DNA of 7,765 nt from Clostridia bacterium (lineage in GTDB: Bacteria; Bacillota; Clostridia; Oscillospirales; CAG-382). A program made the translations under genes and the position numbers. Location: NCBI GenBank assembly GCA_900754535.1, contig CAAEDF010000247.1:1-7765 (forward strand), in the 5' to 3' direction. Each line of letters begins with the position of its first letter. The stretch's first letter is position 1. A model generated the notes under the pieces. That model did not search any database, was not told the origin of the DNA, and saw only the letters and a list, made by a program, of their open reading frames with translations. Of this stretch, positions 1 to 5,776 are shown one piece after another.

Positions 1-1122
1 CATCATCTTTTCAAGTATTCCAAGTCCGGCGTCTATTGTCTGTCCGAAGCGTTCTTCCTCGGCGCGCACCGTTTTTTTGATATAATCAAGGCGCTCGGTC
101 AGAGCGGGATAGGCGGTGGCGTTCTCTTTTGCGACGGTGTCGCACAGGTCGCACAGGAAGCAGCCCTTTATGCCCAGAAGCCTGCCGTGACGCGCGGCGC
201 GGCGAAGGACGCGGCGGAGTATATATCCCCTGCCTTCGTTTGAAGGAAGCACGCCGTCCGATATAAGGAAAACCGCAGTGCGGATATGGTCGGTTATGAC
301 GCGCAGCGACACATCGGTATCACTCGCGGAGCCGCCGTAGGTCACGCCCGCGGCTTCGCATACCTTTTGCATTATATTGCGGATCGTATCGACCTCAAAA
401 AGGTTTCCGACACCCTGCATAACGGTCGCAAGGCGTTCCAGCCCCATTCCGGTATCGATATTGGGATGGGCAAGGCGGGTATAATGCCCCTCTCCGTCGC
501 CGTTGAACTGGGTGAAAACTATATTCCATATCTCCACGAACCTGTCGCAGTCGCAGCCCGGTCCGCAGTCCGGTCTGCCGCAGCCGTATTTTTCGCCGCG
601 GTCAAAGTATATTTCCGAGCAGGGGCCGCAGGGGCCCGCTCCTATCTCCCAGAAATTGTCCTCCTTGCCCAGCTTTACTATCCTTTCGCGCGGGACGCCG
701 GTCTTGACCCATATTTCAAGCGCCTCGTCGTCCTCGATATAAACGCTTGGATACAGGCGCGACTCGGGTATTTCAAGCACCTTTGTCAAAAACTCCCACG
801 CCCACGGAATAGCCTCGTCCTTAAAATAATCTCCGAACGAAAAATTCCCCAGCATCTCAAAAAAAGTGCCGTGGCGTGATGTTTTGCCGACGTTATCGAT
901 ATCGAGCGTGCGCACGCACTTCTGACAGGTGGTGACACGCTTTCTGGGCGGGACGCGCTCGCCCGTGAAAAACGGCTTGAGCGGCGCCATTCCCGCGTTT
1001 ATGAGCAGCAGCGAATTATCGTTCTGCGGGACAAGCGGAAAGCTGTCCATGCGCAGATGCCCCTTGCTTTCGAAAAACGAGAGGTATTTTTCGCGCAGGA
1101 CGTTCAGTGAGAGAGGCTCCAT
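1..1122 (-). CDS. alaS: Alanyl-tRNA synthetase, N-terminal 374 residues (3' part outside window)
   Basis: Class II aminoacyl-tRNA synthetase that attaches alanine to tRNA-Ala in the cytoplasm. The visible protein begins [20 protein letters not shown]. Class II motif 2 with its arginine lies at about residues 81-101 ([20 protein letters not shown]), and [16 protein letters not shown] at 161-176. A Cys-rich insert at 181-192 ([12 protein letters not shown]) is common in Firmicutes AlaRS. Motif 3, GMGLER, is at 225-230, and the tRNA-contacting [22 protein letters not shown] region is at 292-313. The aminoacylation domain is therefore complete. The remaining tRNA-binding, editing (HxxxH) and C-Ala domains lie beyond base 1; full-length AlaRS is usually about 870-880 residues. 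The ATG at 1120-1122 is chosen because an AGGAAGG Shine-Dalgarno precedes it by a normal distance and the protein starts as the family does. No frameshift or stop interrupts the visible frame. Confidence 0.98.
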   Translation of the reverse strand, partial: MEPLSLNVLREKYLSFFESKGHLRMDSFPLVPQNDNSLLLINAGMAPLKPFFTGERVPPRKRVTTCQKCVRTLDIDNVGKTSRHGTFFEMLGNFSFGDYFKDEAIPWAWEFLTKVLEIPESRLYPSVYIEDDEALEIWVKTGVPRERIVKLGKEDNFWEIGAGPCGPCSEIYFDRGEKYGCGRPDCGPGCDCDRFVEIWNIVFTQFNGDGEGHYTRLAHPNIDTGMGLERLATVMQGVGNLFEVDTIRNIMQKVCEAAGVTYGGSASDTDVSLRVITDHIRTAVFLISDGVLPSNEGRGYILRRVLRRAARHGRLLGIKGCFLCDLCDTVAKENATAYPALTERLDYIKKTVRAEEERFGQTIDAGLGILEKMM

Positions 1123-1207
1123 GGGATATTCCCTTCCTTTTTGAGAATTTCAAAAGGGCACGACGGCCCCGGATTTTTGCGCATACGCATACGTTCTATA
1201 ATAAATT

Positions 1208-1235
1208 ATTATAACTGATTATGGCAAAATGTCAA
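1208..1235 (-). promoter_or_regulatory. Housekeeping sigma-A promoter of alaS
   Basis: On the minus strand a perfect -35 TTGACA (1230-1235) and a perfect -10 TATAAT (1208-1213) are 16 bp apart. Transcription would start near 1201, giving a leader of about 79 nt before the alaS ATG. That is too short for a T-box riboswitch, which often precedes aminoacyl-tRNA synthetase genes in Firmicutes. The promoter is back to back with the epimerase promoter; the two -35 boxes are 29 bp apart, so factors bound between them could affect both genes. Confidence 0.88.
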
Positions 1236-1261
1236 GTAAGTTACCGAAAAATGGGTGTTCC

Positions 1262-1281
1262 TTATTGACAAGAGCCAATAA
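1262..1281. promoter_or_regulatory. Inverted repeat over the epimerase -35 box (candidate operator)
   Basis: TTATTG (1262-1267) and CAATAA (1276-1281) form a 6-bp dyad with an 8-bp spacer that covers the -35 element. A further CAATAA lies at 1307-1312, 31 bp (about three helical turns) from the second arm and just downstream of the expected transcript start. The position fits a repressor site for a sugar-responsive regulator. The arms are short and AT-rich, so chance occurrence is possible. Confidence 0.35.
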
Positions 1282-1293
1282 TGATAATAAAAT
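1265..1293 (+). promoter_or_regulatory. Sigma-A promoter of the epimerase gene
   Basis: TTGACA at 1265-1270 is followed, after a 17-bp spacer, by TAAAAT at 1288-1293. This is an almost ideal housekeeping promoter. Transcription would start near 1300, about 50 nt before the ATG at 1350. Confidence 0.82.
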
Positions 1294-1314
1294 AATGTCA
1301 TCAGGACAATAAAC

Positions 1315-1330
1315 GGCGCTTTAATGCGCC
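1315..1330 (+). promoter_or_regulatory. Small hairpin in the epimerase leader
   Basis: GGCGC (1315-1319) and GCGCC (1326-1330) can pair around a 6-nt TTTAAT loop, ending 3 nt before the Shine-Dalgarno AAGGA (1334-1338). It may space or stabilise the mRNA 5' end. No U-tract follows, so it is not a terminator. Confidence 0.3.
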
Positions 1331-1349
1331 CGAAAGGAAACGATTGAAA

Positions 1350-2570
1350 ATGAATAAGGAGATCTTCGCCTCTTACAGGGATTTTTACCGGCACCAGCTT
1401 CTTGACGACTGCATCCCGTTCTGGGAAAACAGCGACCTCATCGACCGCCAATACGGCGGCTATATCACTTCCGTGGACAGGGAGGGAAAAAGCTACAACG
1501 ACGACAAGTCCGTCTGGTTCCAGGGCAGGTGCCTGTGGACCTTTTCGGCGCTGATGAACCGCTACGGCAAAAAAGACTCCTGGGCGGAAAACGCCGAGAT
1601 CGGAAAGGCTTTTCTGGAAAAATACTGCACCGATACCGACGGCAGGATGTTCTTCCAGGTGACAAGGGACGGCCGCCCGCTGCGCAAGCGCCGCTATATG
1701 TTTTCCGAAAGCTTTTTCGCCGTCTCCATGGCCGAATATGCCGTTGCCGCCGGCGACAAAGACGCGCTCAGGAAGGCCGAGGAATGCTTTGACATGATGC
1801 TCAGGCTTTACCGCACGCCGGAAAGCGACCCGTACAAGATCACGCCCAAGACCTATGCTTCCACACGCGCAGACAGGGCGTCCGCCGTGCCGATGGTGCT
1901 TGTCTCCGGCGCGCAGGTGCTCCGCCGCTGCGACCCGTCAAAAGCCGATTACTATTCCGCGGTCACCCGTGAGATGGCCGACGACATAATAAAATATCAC
2001 TATAAGCCCGAACGGAAATGCGTGCTTGAATGCGTCGGTCCCAACGGTGAATTCATCGACACTCCGGCGGGCAGATGCATCAATCCGGGACACTCGATGG
2101 AGAATTCGTGGTTTTTGATGAACGAGGCCATATATTCGGGCAACGGCGAGCTGCTTGAAAAAGCGCTCAACATCCTTGACTGGTCGCTTGAAATAGGCTG
2201 GGACAAGCAGTTCGGCGGCTTTGTGTATTTTGCGGACACAAACGGCAGACCCTGCGAGCAGCTTGAATGGGACATGAAGCTCTGGTGGGTGCACAACGAG
2301 GCGCTTATCGCCACGCTGCTCGCCTACGGGCTTACCGGCGACAAAAAGTATTTCGACTGGTTTGAAAAAGCGCACGCATACTCGTTCGGTCATTTTGCCG
2401 ACAAGGAGTGCGGCGAATGGTACGGATATCTCCACAGAGACGGCACGGTCTCGCACACACAGAAGGGCTCGATGTGGAAGGGTCCGTTCCACCATCCCCG
2501 CTGCCTGATGAACTGCGAAAAGATACTTTCGCTGCTTGCCGACGGCAAAAAAATGGAGACATTGCTGTAA
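1350..2570 (+). CDS. N-acylglucosamine 2-epimerase family protein (RnBP/AGE clade)
   Basis: A 406-residue cytoplasmic (alpha/alpha)6-barrel epimerase, the length usual for this family (about 390-410). The likely reaction is GlcNAc to ManNAc interconversion in sialic-acid/amino-sugar metabolism. Visible signatures are GRCLW with R60, NPGHSMENSW with H248 and E251 (245-254), KLWWVHNEA with E317 (310-318), GEWYGYLHRDG (355-365) and KGPFHHPRCL with H381 (377-386). From memory, the residues found essential in the Anabaena enzyme are R57, H239, E308 and H372; the spacing of the last three (69 and 64 residues) is exactly that of H248, E317 and H381 here. The WWxHxEA and FHxPRCL forms resemble true AGE/renin-binding proteins more than cellobiose 2-epimerases, which usually have WWxQxEA. 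ATG 1350 is preferred over an in-frame TTG at 1344, which is only 5 nt from the Shine-Dalgarno AAGGA. The gene has its own promoter and terminator, so it is probably monocistronic; no other sialic-acid gene is in the window. The substrate is inferred. Confidence 0.87.
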   Translation: MNKEIFASYRDFYRHQLLDDCIPFWENSDLIDRQYGGYITSVDREGKSYNDDKSVWFQGRCLWTFSALMNRYGKKDSWAENAEIGKAFLEKYCTDTDGRMFFQVTRDGRPLRKRRYMFSESFFAVSMAEYAVAAGDKDALRKAEECFDMMLRLYRTPESDPYKITPKTYASTRADRASAVPMVLVSGAQVLRRCDPSKADYYSAVTREMADDIIKYHYKPERKCVLECVGPNGEFIDTPAGRCINPGHSMENSWFLMNEAIYSGNGELLEKALNILDWSLEIGWDKQFGGFVYFADTNGRPCEQLEWDMKLWWVHNEALIATLLAYGLTGDKKYFDWFEKAHAYSFGHFADKECGEWYGYLHRDGTVSHTQKGSMWKGPFHHPRCLMNCEKILSLLADGKKMETLL

Positions 2571-2587
2571 AAAGACCTTATTCGAAT

Positions 2588-2617
2588 ACGGGCGGAGCGT
2601 TTTCCGCCCGTTTTTTT
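2588..2617 (+). terminator. Intrinsic terminator of the epimerase gene
   Basis: A perfect 9-bp stem, ACGGGCGGA (2588-2596) with TCCGCCCGT (2603-2611), has a 6-nt loop and runs into seven T residues (2611-2617). It lies 17 nt after the epimerase stop and separates that gene from the rpsB promoter. Confidence 0.93.
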
Positions 2618-2649
2618 CTTTTTCGGGGCATAAAAAAGCAAAAAAGGGC

Positions 2650-2678
2650 TTGATTTTAATATTTTTTTGTGATAAAAT
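2650..2678 (+). promoter_or_regulatory. Extended -10 promoter of rpsB-tsf
   Basis: TTGATT (2650-2655), a 17-bp spacer and TAAAAT (2673-2678) form a sigma-A promoter with an extended -10 (TG at 2670-2671, one base before the hexamer). The T-rich run before it (TTTTTTTGTGATA) also occurs at the sigma-factor gene promoter near 5656. The expected transcript start is near 2685, leaving a leader of about 134 nt. Confidence 0.82.
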
Positions 2679-2684
2679 TTATAA

Positions 2685-2806
2685 GCTTTGGAGCGATCGA
2701 GCGCTCAGACAATACACACATCGCGTTACGCACACAGGGTGCGCCGTTTGATACGGCTTTTTTGCGTGCGCAAATCCAAAGGCGCGGTGGCGGGGCAACC
2801 CGAAAG
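2685..2806 (+). promoter_or_regulatory. Structured 5' leader of rpsB (candidate autoregulatory/attenuation leader)
   Basis: The untranslated leader between the promoter and the rpsB Shine-Dalgarno holds several possible hairpins. They are GAGCG/CGCTC (2691-2706), CGCAC/GTGCG (2729-2743), GCCGT/ACGGC followed by T6 (2743-2763), and CGGG-GCAA-CCCG, a GNRA tetraloop hairpin (2791-2802) 4 nt before the Shine-Dalgarno. TGCGC (2740-2744) could instead pair with GCGCA (2768-2772), so alternative folds exist. Ribosomal-protein operons, including rpsB, are often autoregulated through such leaders. I did not recognise a specific Rfam S2-leader consensus. The open frame through this region (from 2669) has no Shine-Dalgarno and no S2-like residues before the ATG at 2819. 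Confidence 0.45.
2743..2763 (+). terminator. Terminator-like hairpin inside the rpsB leader (possible attenuator)
   Basis: GCCGT (2743-2747), a 5-nt TTGAT loop, ACGGC (2753-2757) and six T residues (2758-2763) have the form of a short intrinsic terminator located 56 nt before the rpsB start. The stem has only 5 bp, so it would be weak alone. Its base at 2743 is also needed by the preceding hairpin (2729-2743), and the outer 2740-2744/2768-2772 pairing competes with it. A leaky or regulated attenuator is the likely reading, since full termination would silence two essential genes. Confidence 0.4.
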
Positions 2807-2818
2807 AAAGGAAATGTT

Positions 2819-3574
2819 ATGGCAGTTATCACCATGAAGCAGCTTCTCGAAGCTGGCGTCCACTTCGGACACCAGACGAGAAGATGGAACCCCAAGATGG
2901 CCGAGTATATCTTCACGGAAAGAAACGGCATTTACATCATCGACCTTCAGAAGACGGTCAAAAAGGTCGAGGAAGCGTACATGTTCGTGCGCAACGTCGT
3001 CATGGAAGGCGGCACGATACTCTTCGTAGGCACAAAGAAGCAGGCGCAGGAGGCCATCAAGGACGAAGCCATCCGCTCCGAGATGTACTTTGTAAACGTC
3101 CGCTGGCTCGGCGGTATGCTTACCAACTTCAAGACGATAAAGAAGAGCATCCAGAAGCTCAACAACCTCGAAAAAATGTCCACCGACGGAACGTTCGACC
3201 TTCTCCCCAAGAAAGAGGTCGCCGCGCTCCAGAAGGAAATGAACGATCTTGAAAAGAACCTCGGCGGCATAAAGAACATGAAGAACCTTCCGTCCTGCAT
3301 GTTCGTCGTTGACCCGAAGAAGGAAAAGAACGCCGTTGACGAAGCGAGAAAGCTGGGCATCCCGGTTGTCGCCATAGTTGACACGAACTGCGACCCGGAC
3401 GAGATAGATTATGTCATACCCGGCAACGACGACGCCATAAGAGCCATAAAGCTGCTTTCCTCCGTAATGGCGGACGCCGTCATCGAGGGCAAGCAGGGCG
3501 AGCAGATCATCGATTCCTCCGAAAACGCACAGGAGCTTGAGGCTGACGAAGCCGAAAAGGTAAACGAGGAATAA
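2819..3574 (+). CDS. rpsB: Small ribosomal subunit protein uS2
   Basis: A 251-residue ribosomal protein S2, which binds late to the 30S subunit near protein S1/mRNA entry. Family signatures are the N-terminal [20 protein letters not shown] (residues 6-25), [10 protein letters not shown] (37-46), the [10 protein letters not shown] block (95-104), [11 protein letters not shown] and [17 protein letters not shown] in the last third. The end is an acidic, probably disordered tail (about 230-251). The ATG at 2819 is fixed by an AAAGG Shine-Dalgarno 7 nt upstream and by homology; the frame is open further upstream but that part is not S2-like. It is the first gene of an rpsB-tsf operon, the common bacterial order. 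Expression is probably controlled by the structured leader. Confidence 0.99.
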   Translation: MAVITMKQLLEAGVHFGHQTRRWNPKMAEYIFTERNGIYIIDLQKTVKKVEEAYMFVRNVVMEGGTILFVGTKKQAQEAIKDEAIRSEMYFVNVRWLGGMLTNFKTIKKSIQKLNNLEKMSTDGTFDLLPKKEVAALQKEMNDLEKNLGGIKNMKNLPSCMFVVDPKKEKNAVDEARKLGIPVVAIVDTNCDPDEIDYVIPGNDDAIRAIKLLSSVMADAVIEGKQGEQIIDSSENAQELEADEAEKVNEE

Positions 3575-3622
3575 TCTTTTCCCCGCCGGGAATACGACGA
3601 TATGAAAGGATGAATTTATAAT

Positions 3623-4558
3623 ATGGCAAATATATCCGCAAAAGACGTAATGGAATTGAGAAAAAAGACCGGCATCGGCATGATGGAGTGCAAAAAGGCG
3701 CTTGTCGAGTCCGAAGGCGATTTTGACAAGGCGATGAAGATACTCCGCGAAAAAGGGCTTGCCGTTGCCGCAAAGAAGAGCGACAGGATCGCGGCCGAGG
3801 GCGTTGTGGATATAATGAAATCCGAGGACGGAAAGACCGCCGCCATCGTCGAGGTCAATTCCGAGACCGACTTCGTGGCCAAGAACGCAAGCTTCCGCGA
3901 GTTCGTTTCGGGCATACTCCGGACGATACTCTCCTGCAGACCCGCCGATGTGGCCGCGCTGCTTGAGCTAAAATACGACGGCACCGAAAACACCGTTGAA
4001 TCCGAGCTTAAAAACAAGATATTTGCGATAGGCGAGAACATTTCCATCCGCCGCTTTGAGATAATCGACGGCGTTACGGGTTCCTATATCCACGGCGGCG
4101 GCAGCGCGGGCGTCATAACGAAGTTCGAGACCACAAACGGCATCGAAAGCAAGCCCGAGTTTGCAGAGTATGCAAAGAACATCTGCATGCAGATAACCGC
4201 AATGTCTCCTACCTACGTCTGCAAGGAGGAGGTTCCCGCTTCGGTCATCGAAAACGAAAAAGAGATCCTGATGACACAGATAAAGAACGATCCCAAATCG
4301 GCCTCCAAGCCCGAAGCAATCATCGCAAAGATGGTCGAGGGACGCATCTCCAAGTTCTACGACACCGCCTGCCTCAACGAGCAGCAGTATGTAAAGGACG
4401 AGGACATAAACATCTCCAAGTATACCGCGAACACCGCGCGTGAGCTGGGCGGAGATATAAAGATCGTCTCCTTTGTCTCCTACGAGAGAGGCGAGGGCAT
4501 CGAGAAGCGCGAGGATGATTTCGCCGCCGAGATCGACAAGCTCGTACACGGCAAATAA
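3623..4558 (+). CDS. tsf: Elongation factor Ts
   Basis: A 311-residue nucleotide-exchange factor that releases GDP from EF-Tu during translation. An N-terminal UBA-like helical region (MANISAKDVMELRKKTGIGM through about residue 45) is followed by the core motif TDFVAKN (82-88), which inserts into EF-Tu. Two subdomains follow, with GSYIHGGGSAGVI (153-165), NICMQITAMSPTYV (186-199), MVEGRISKFY (237-246) and the C-terminal YERGEGIEKREDDFAAEI (287-304). It is slightly longer than the E. coli protein (283). The ATG is preceded by AAAGGA (3605-3610) at a long 12-nt spacing. The gap from rpsB is 48 bp with no promoter or terminator visible, so the two genes are cotranscribed. pyrH and frr, which often follow, are absent; a terminator ends the operon. 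Confidence 0.99.
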   Translation: MANISAKDVMELRKKTGIGMMECKKALVESEGDFDKAMKILREKGLAVAAKKSDRIAAEGVVDIMKSEDGKTAAIVEVNSETDFVAKNASFREFVSGILRTILSCRPADVAALLELKYDGTENTVESELKNKIFAIGENISIRRFEIIDGVTGSYIHGGGSAGVITKFETTNGIESKPEFAEYAKNICMQITAMSPTYVCKEEVPASVIENEKEILMTQIKNDPKSASKPEAIIAKMVEGRISKFYDTACLNEQQYVKDEDINISKYTANTARELGGDIKIVSFVSYERGEGIEKREDDFAAEIDKLVHGK

Positions 4559-4598
4559 CCCGTTTATTTGTGTTTAAAAGCCTTTAATCCAACTATAC

Positions 4599-4632
4599 AA
4601 AAAGCGCCGTCCTGCCGGACGGCGCTTTTTTT
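4599..4632. terminator. Bidirectional terminator between tsf and the convergent membrane-protein gene
   Basis: AGCGCCGTCC (4603-4612) pairs perfectly with GGACGGCGCT (4617-4626) around a TGCC loop. Seven T residues follow on the plus strand (4626-4632), and five A residues precede (4599-4603), giving a U-tract on the minus strand. It can end tsf transcripts (40 nt after the stop) and those of the minus-strand gene whose stop is at 4665. Confidence 0.95.
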
Positions 4633-4664
4633 GATGATTTTCACTTTGTAAGCCGCAATGCTTT

Positions 4665-5417
4665 TCATGCGCTTTCGTCTGAGAGCATTCCGTTTTCATC
4701 GACCGGGCTGCCGCATTCATACAGAAAGCTTTTCATCTCCACGGGAGAAATCCCGGCCGAAAGCGCACCCGCTACGCACGCGACGAGATTCCCCGTGCTT
4801 TCGGTATCTATGACCGACAGCTCCACGATCATGCCGCTTGTCACCTGAGGGTATTCGGAGGCGGTCACGGTGCCGCTTTTTGAAAGCAGATACTGACCGA
4901 AGGAAAGCAATACCGACGACAGAGTATCGGTATCTTTGCCGGAGCAGGTGACATACCGCGGATATTTGCCCAGCGCCTTATAAAATGCGTCGTTCAGGGA
5001 AGCGACCGCGTCAAGCGTTGCCATACGGCTTTTGGACAGGATATAATCGGGGATAAAAAGGCCTATCGTGCCGCCGCGGCTTATGATCTCCTCGCAAAGC
5101 GGCATATTTCCCTCTATCCAGCCGATCTGCGCAAAATATACGGGCCTGACGCCGAGATTAAGGCAGGTCTCCGAAAGCGCCGAGATATCCTCCTCGTCCT
5201 CGTCGCCGCTTATGACCACCGTGACCGCGAAGATGCTTTCATCCGTATTTATCGATCTGATAGCCGGATATGCCTCGCGCGAGCCTGAATCCCCGCGGTA
5301 CAGCCCGACCGTCACGAAGATAAAGAGCGCAAAAATCACAAGCCTCACCACGCGCTTGTCGCGGCGACGCACCCACATTCTAAGGGATATAAGTCTGGCT
5401 TTGGTTCTGCCGGTCAA
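4665..5417 (-). CDS. Membrane-anchored protein with degenerate NodB/polysaccharide-deacetylase-like domain
   Basis: A 250-residue protein. Residues 1-22 are strongly basic (cytoplasmic by the positive-inside rule) and 23-40 form one transmembrane helix (VVRLVIFALFIFVTVGLY), so the rest should be extracellular. About 62-180 resemble a NodB fold: a FAVTVV strand where the catalytic FDDG usually lies, then GVRPVYFAQIGWIEGNMPLCEE, then SRGGTIGL, then a helix ending in ALGKYPRYV. The catalytic signatures look lost. FDDG is replaced by a GDEDEED stretch (71-77), the HSxxH after 'GHEIGNHS' is replaced by GLFIPDY (119-125), and no RxPYG follows. It is probably non-catalytic, perhaps a cell-envelope binding protein. 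The start is TTG at 5415-5417, because AGGAG sits 6 nt upstream; ATG at codon 14 lacks a Shine-Dalgarno and would cut basic residues. The fold assignment is inferred from pattern alone. Confidence 0.68.
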   Translation of the reverse strand: MTGRTKARLISLRMWVRRRDKRVVRLVIFALFIFVTVGLYRGDSGSREAYPAIRSINTDESIFAVTVVISGDEDEEDISALSETCLNLGVRPVYFAQIGWIEGNMPLCEEIISRGGTIGLFIPDYILSKSRMATLDAVASLNDAFYKALGKYPRYVTCSGKDTDTLSSVLLSFGQYLLSKSGTVTASEYPQVTSGMIVELSVIDTESTGNLVACVAGALSAGISPVEMKSFLYECGSPVDENGMLSDESA

Positions 5418-5454
5418 AACCTTCTCCTCTTTTCGGGTTTGGTATACAGATTAG

Positions 5455-5460
5455 ATTATA
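5455..5460 (-). promoter_or_regulatory. Probable -10 element of the pseudo-deacetylase gene
   Basis: The minus strand reads TATAAT at 5460-5455, about 38 bp upstream of the TTG start, which would give a leader of about 30 nt. No good -35 is seen at 16-18 bp (TCATAT or GTCATA are the best), so the promoter may be weak or may depend on an activator. Confidence 0.5.
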
Positions 5461-5650
5461 TTCGTCAAAAACAAAATATATGACGTCCGTCGCTCCTCCT
5501 GCGGCTGCTGAGAAAGGCCGTATCCGGCAGTACGGCGGCAGGCTTTGAAAGCCGGCAGGAAGGCGCCCCCGGCGGAAAGGCGGCGTTGTATGCAAAAAAA
5601 CTCATTGCGTGCGTACAAATTAACCCCTTAAAGGTGAAATACGGCGTTTT

Positions 5651-5661
5651 TGTGATATAAT
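5651..5661 (+). promoter_or_regulatory. Extended -10 promoter of the sigma-factor gene
   Basis: TATAAT at 5656-5661 is preceded by TG (5653-5654) one base upstream, a consensus extended -10, within TTTTTGTGATATAAT. No recognisable -35 is found at 16-18 bp (sequence about AGGTGA), which extended -10 promoters tolerate. The transcript would start near 5668, with a leader of about 95 nt. Confidence 0.72.
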
Positions 5662-5667
5662 AAAACC

Positions 5668-5750
5668 GAAAATTTTAAGAATATGCGCAAACGCGCCTAA
5701 CATTTTGCCTTACCCGAGGACTATAAGGGCAAAAGCATTGATCAATCGCT
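5668..5750 (+). promoter_or_regulatory. Dyad-rich leader of the sigma-factor gene
   Basis: Three dyads lie between the promoter and the Shine-Dalgarno. GCGC-AAAC-GCGC is at 5685-5696. TTTTGCCTTA (5703-5712) pairs with TAAGGGCAAAA (5724-5734), giving 10 bp with one bulged G and an 11-nt loop. ATTGATCAAT (5737-5746) is a perfect 10-bp palindrome ending 5 nt before the Shine-Dalgarno GGAG. The first two could fold in RNA; the palindrome could be a protein-binding site. No U-tract follows the large hairpin. Confidence 0.4.
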
Positions 5751-5776
5751 TGGAGAAAAAAGATGGAGAAAAAAGA
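5751..5776 (+). repeat. Perfect 13-bp tandem repeat across the ribosome-binding site and start codon
   Basis: TGGAGAAAAAAGA occurs twice head to tail (5751-5763 and 5764-5776). The first copy supplies the Shine-Dalgarno GGAG (5752-5755) and the A of the start codon; the second supplies TG of the ATG and codons 2-5. The unit is not a multiple of three. Because the start codon sits at the junction, gain of a copy would add another SD-ATG unit in a shifted register, whereas loss would leave GGAG without this ATG. Confidence 0.85.

Larger units (their letters stand above)
5418..5762. other. Intergenic region between two divergent genes (345 bp)
   Basis: No convincing gene lies here. It holds the minus-strand promoter (5455-5460), then a GC-rich block (about 5490-5585) with small dyads: GCCGTA/TACGGC near 5518-5537 and GGCTTT/AAAGCC near 5550-5562. 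An imperfect 9-bp inverted repeat follows, TTGTATGCA (5586-5594) with TGCGTACAA (5610-5618), one G-T wobble. Finally come the plus-strand promoter and the leader of the sigma-factor gene. The open frames across it lack Shine-Dalgarno sites and protein-like composition. Confidence 0.6.

Noticed and set aside
286..879. A 197-codon open frame on the plus strand
   Set aside because: It is antisense to alaS, whose minus-strand frame shows all AlaRS motifs.
1123..1201. A T-box riboswitch in the alaS leader
   Set aside because: The leader is only about 79 nt and has no T-box motif or large terminator/antiterminator pair; a GGGC/GCCC stem followed by TTTT is only 4-5 bp.
1938..2495. A 185-codon minus-strand open frame inside the epimerase gene
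   Set aside because: It is a shadow of the epimerase frame; no Shine-Dalgarno and no domain pattern.
2669..2818. A possible 50-residue N-terminal extension of S2 in the same frame
   Set aside because: It overlaps the promoter -10 region, has no ribosome-binding site, and S2 proteins begin at [10 protein letters not shown], where AAAGG sits 7 nt upstream.
3968..4549. A 193-codon minus-strand open frame inside tsf
   Set aside because: It is antisense to the unmistakable EF-Ts frame and lies before the bidirectional terminator with no start signals.
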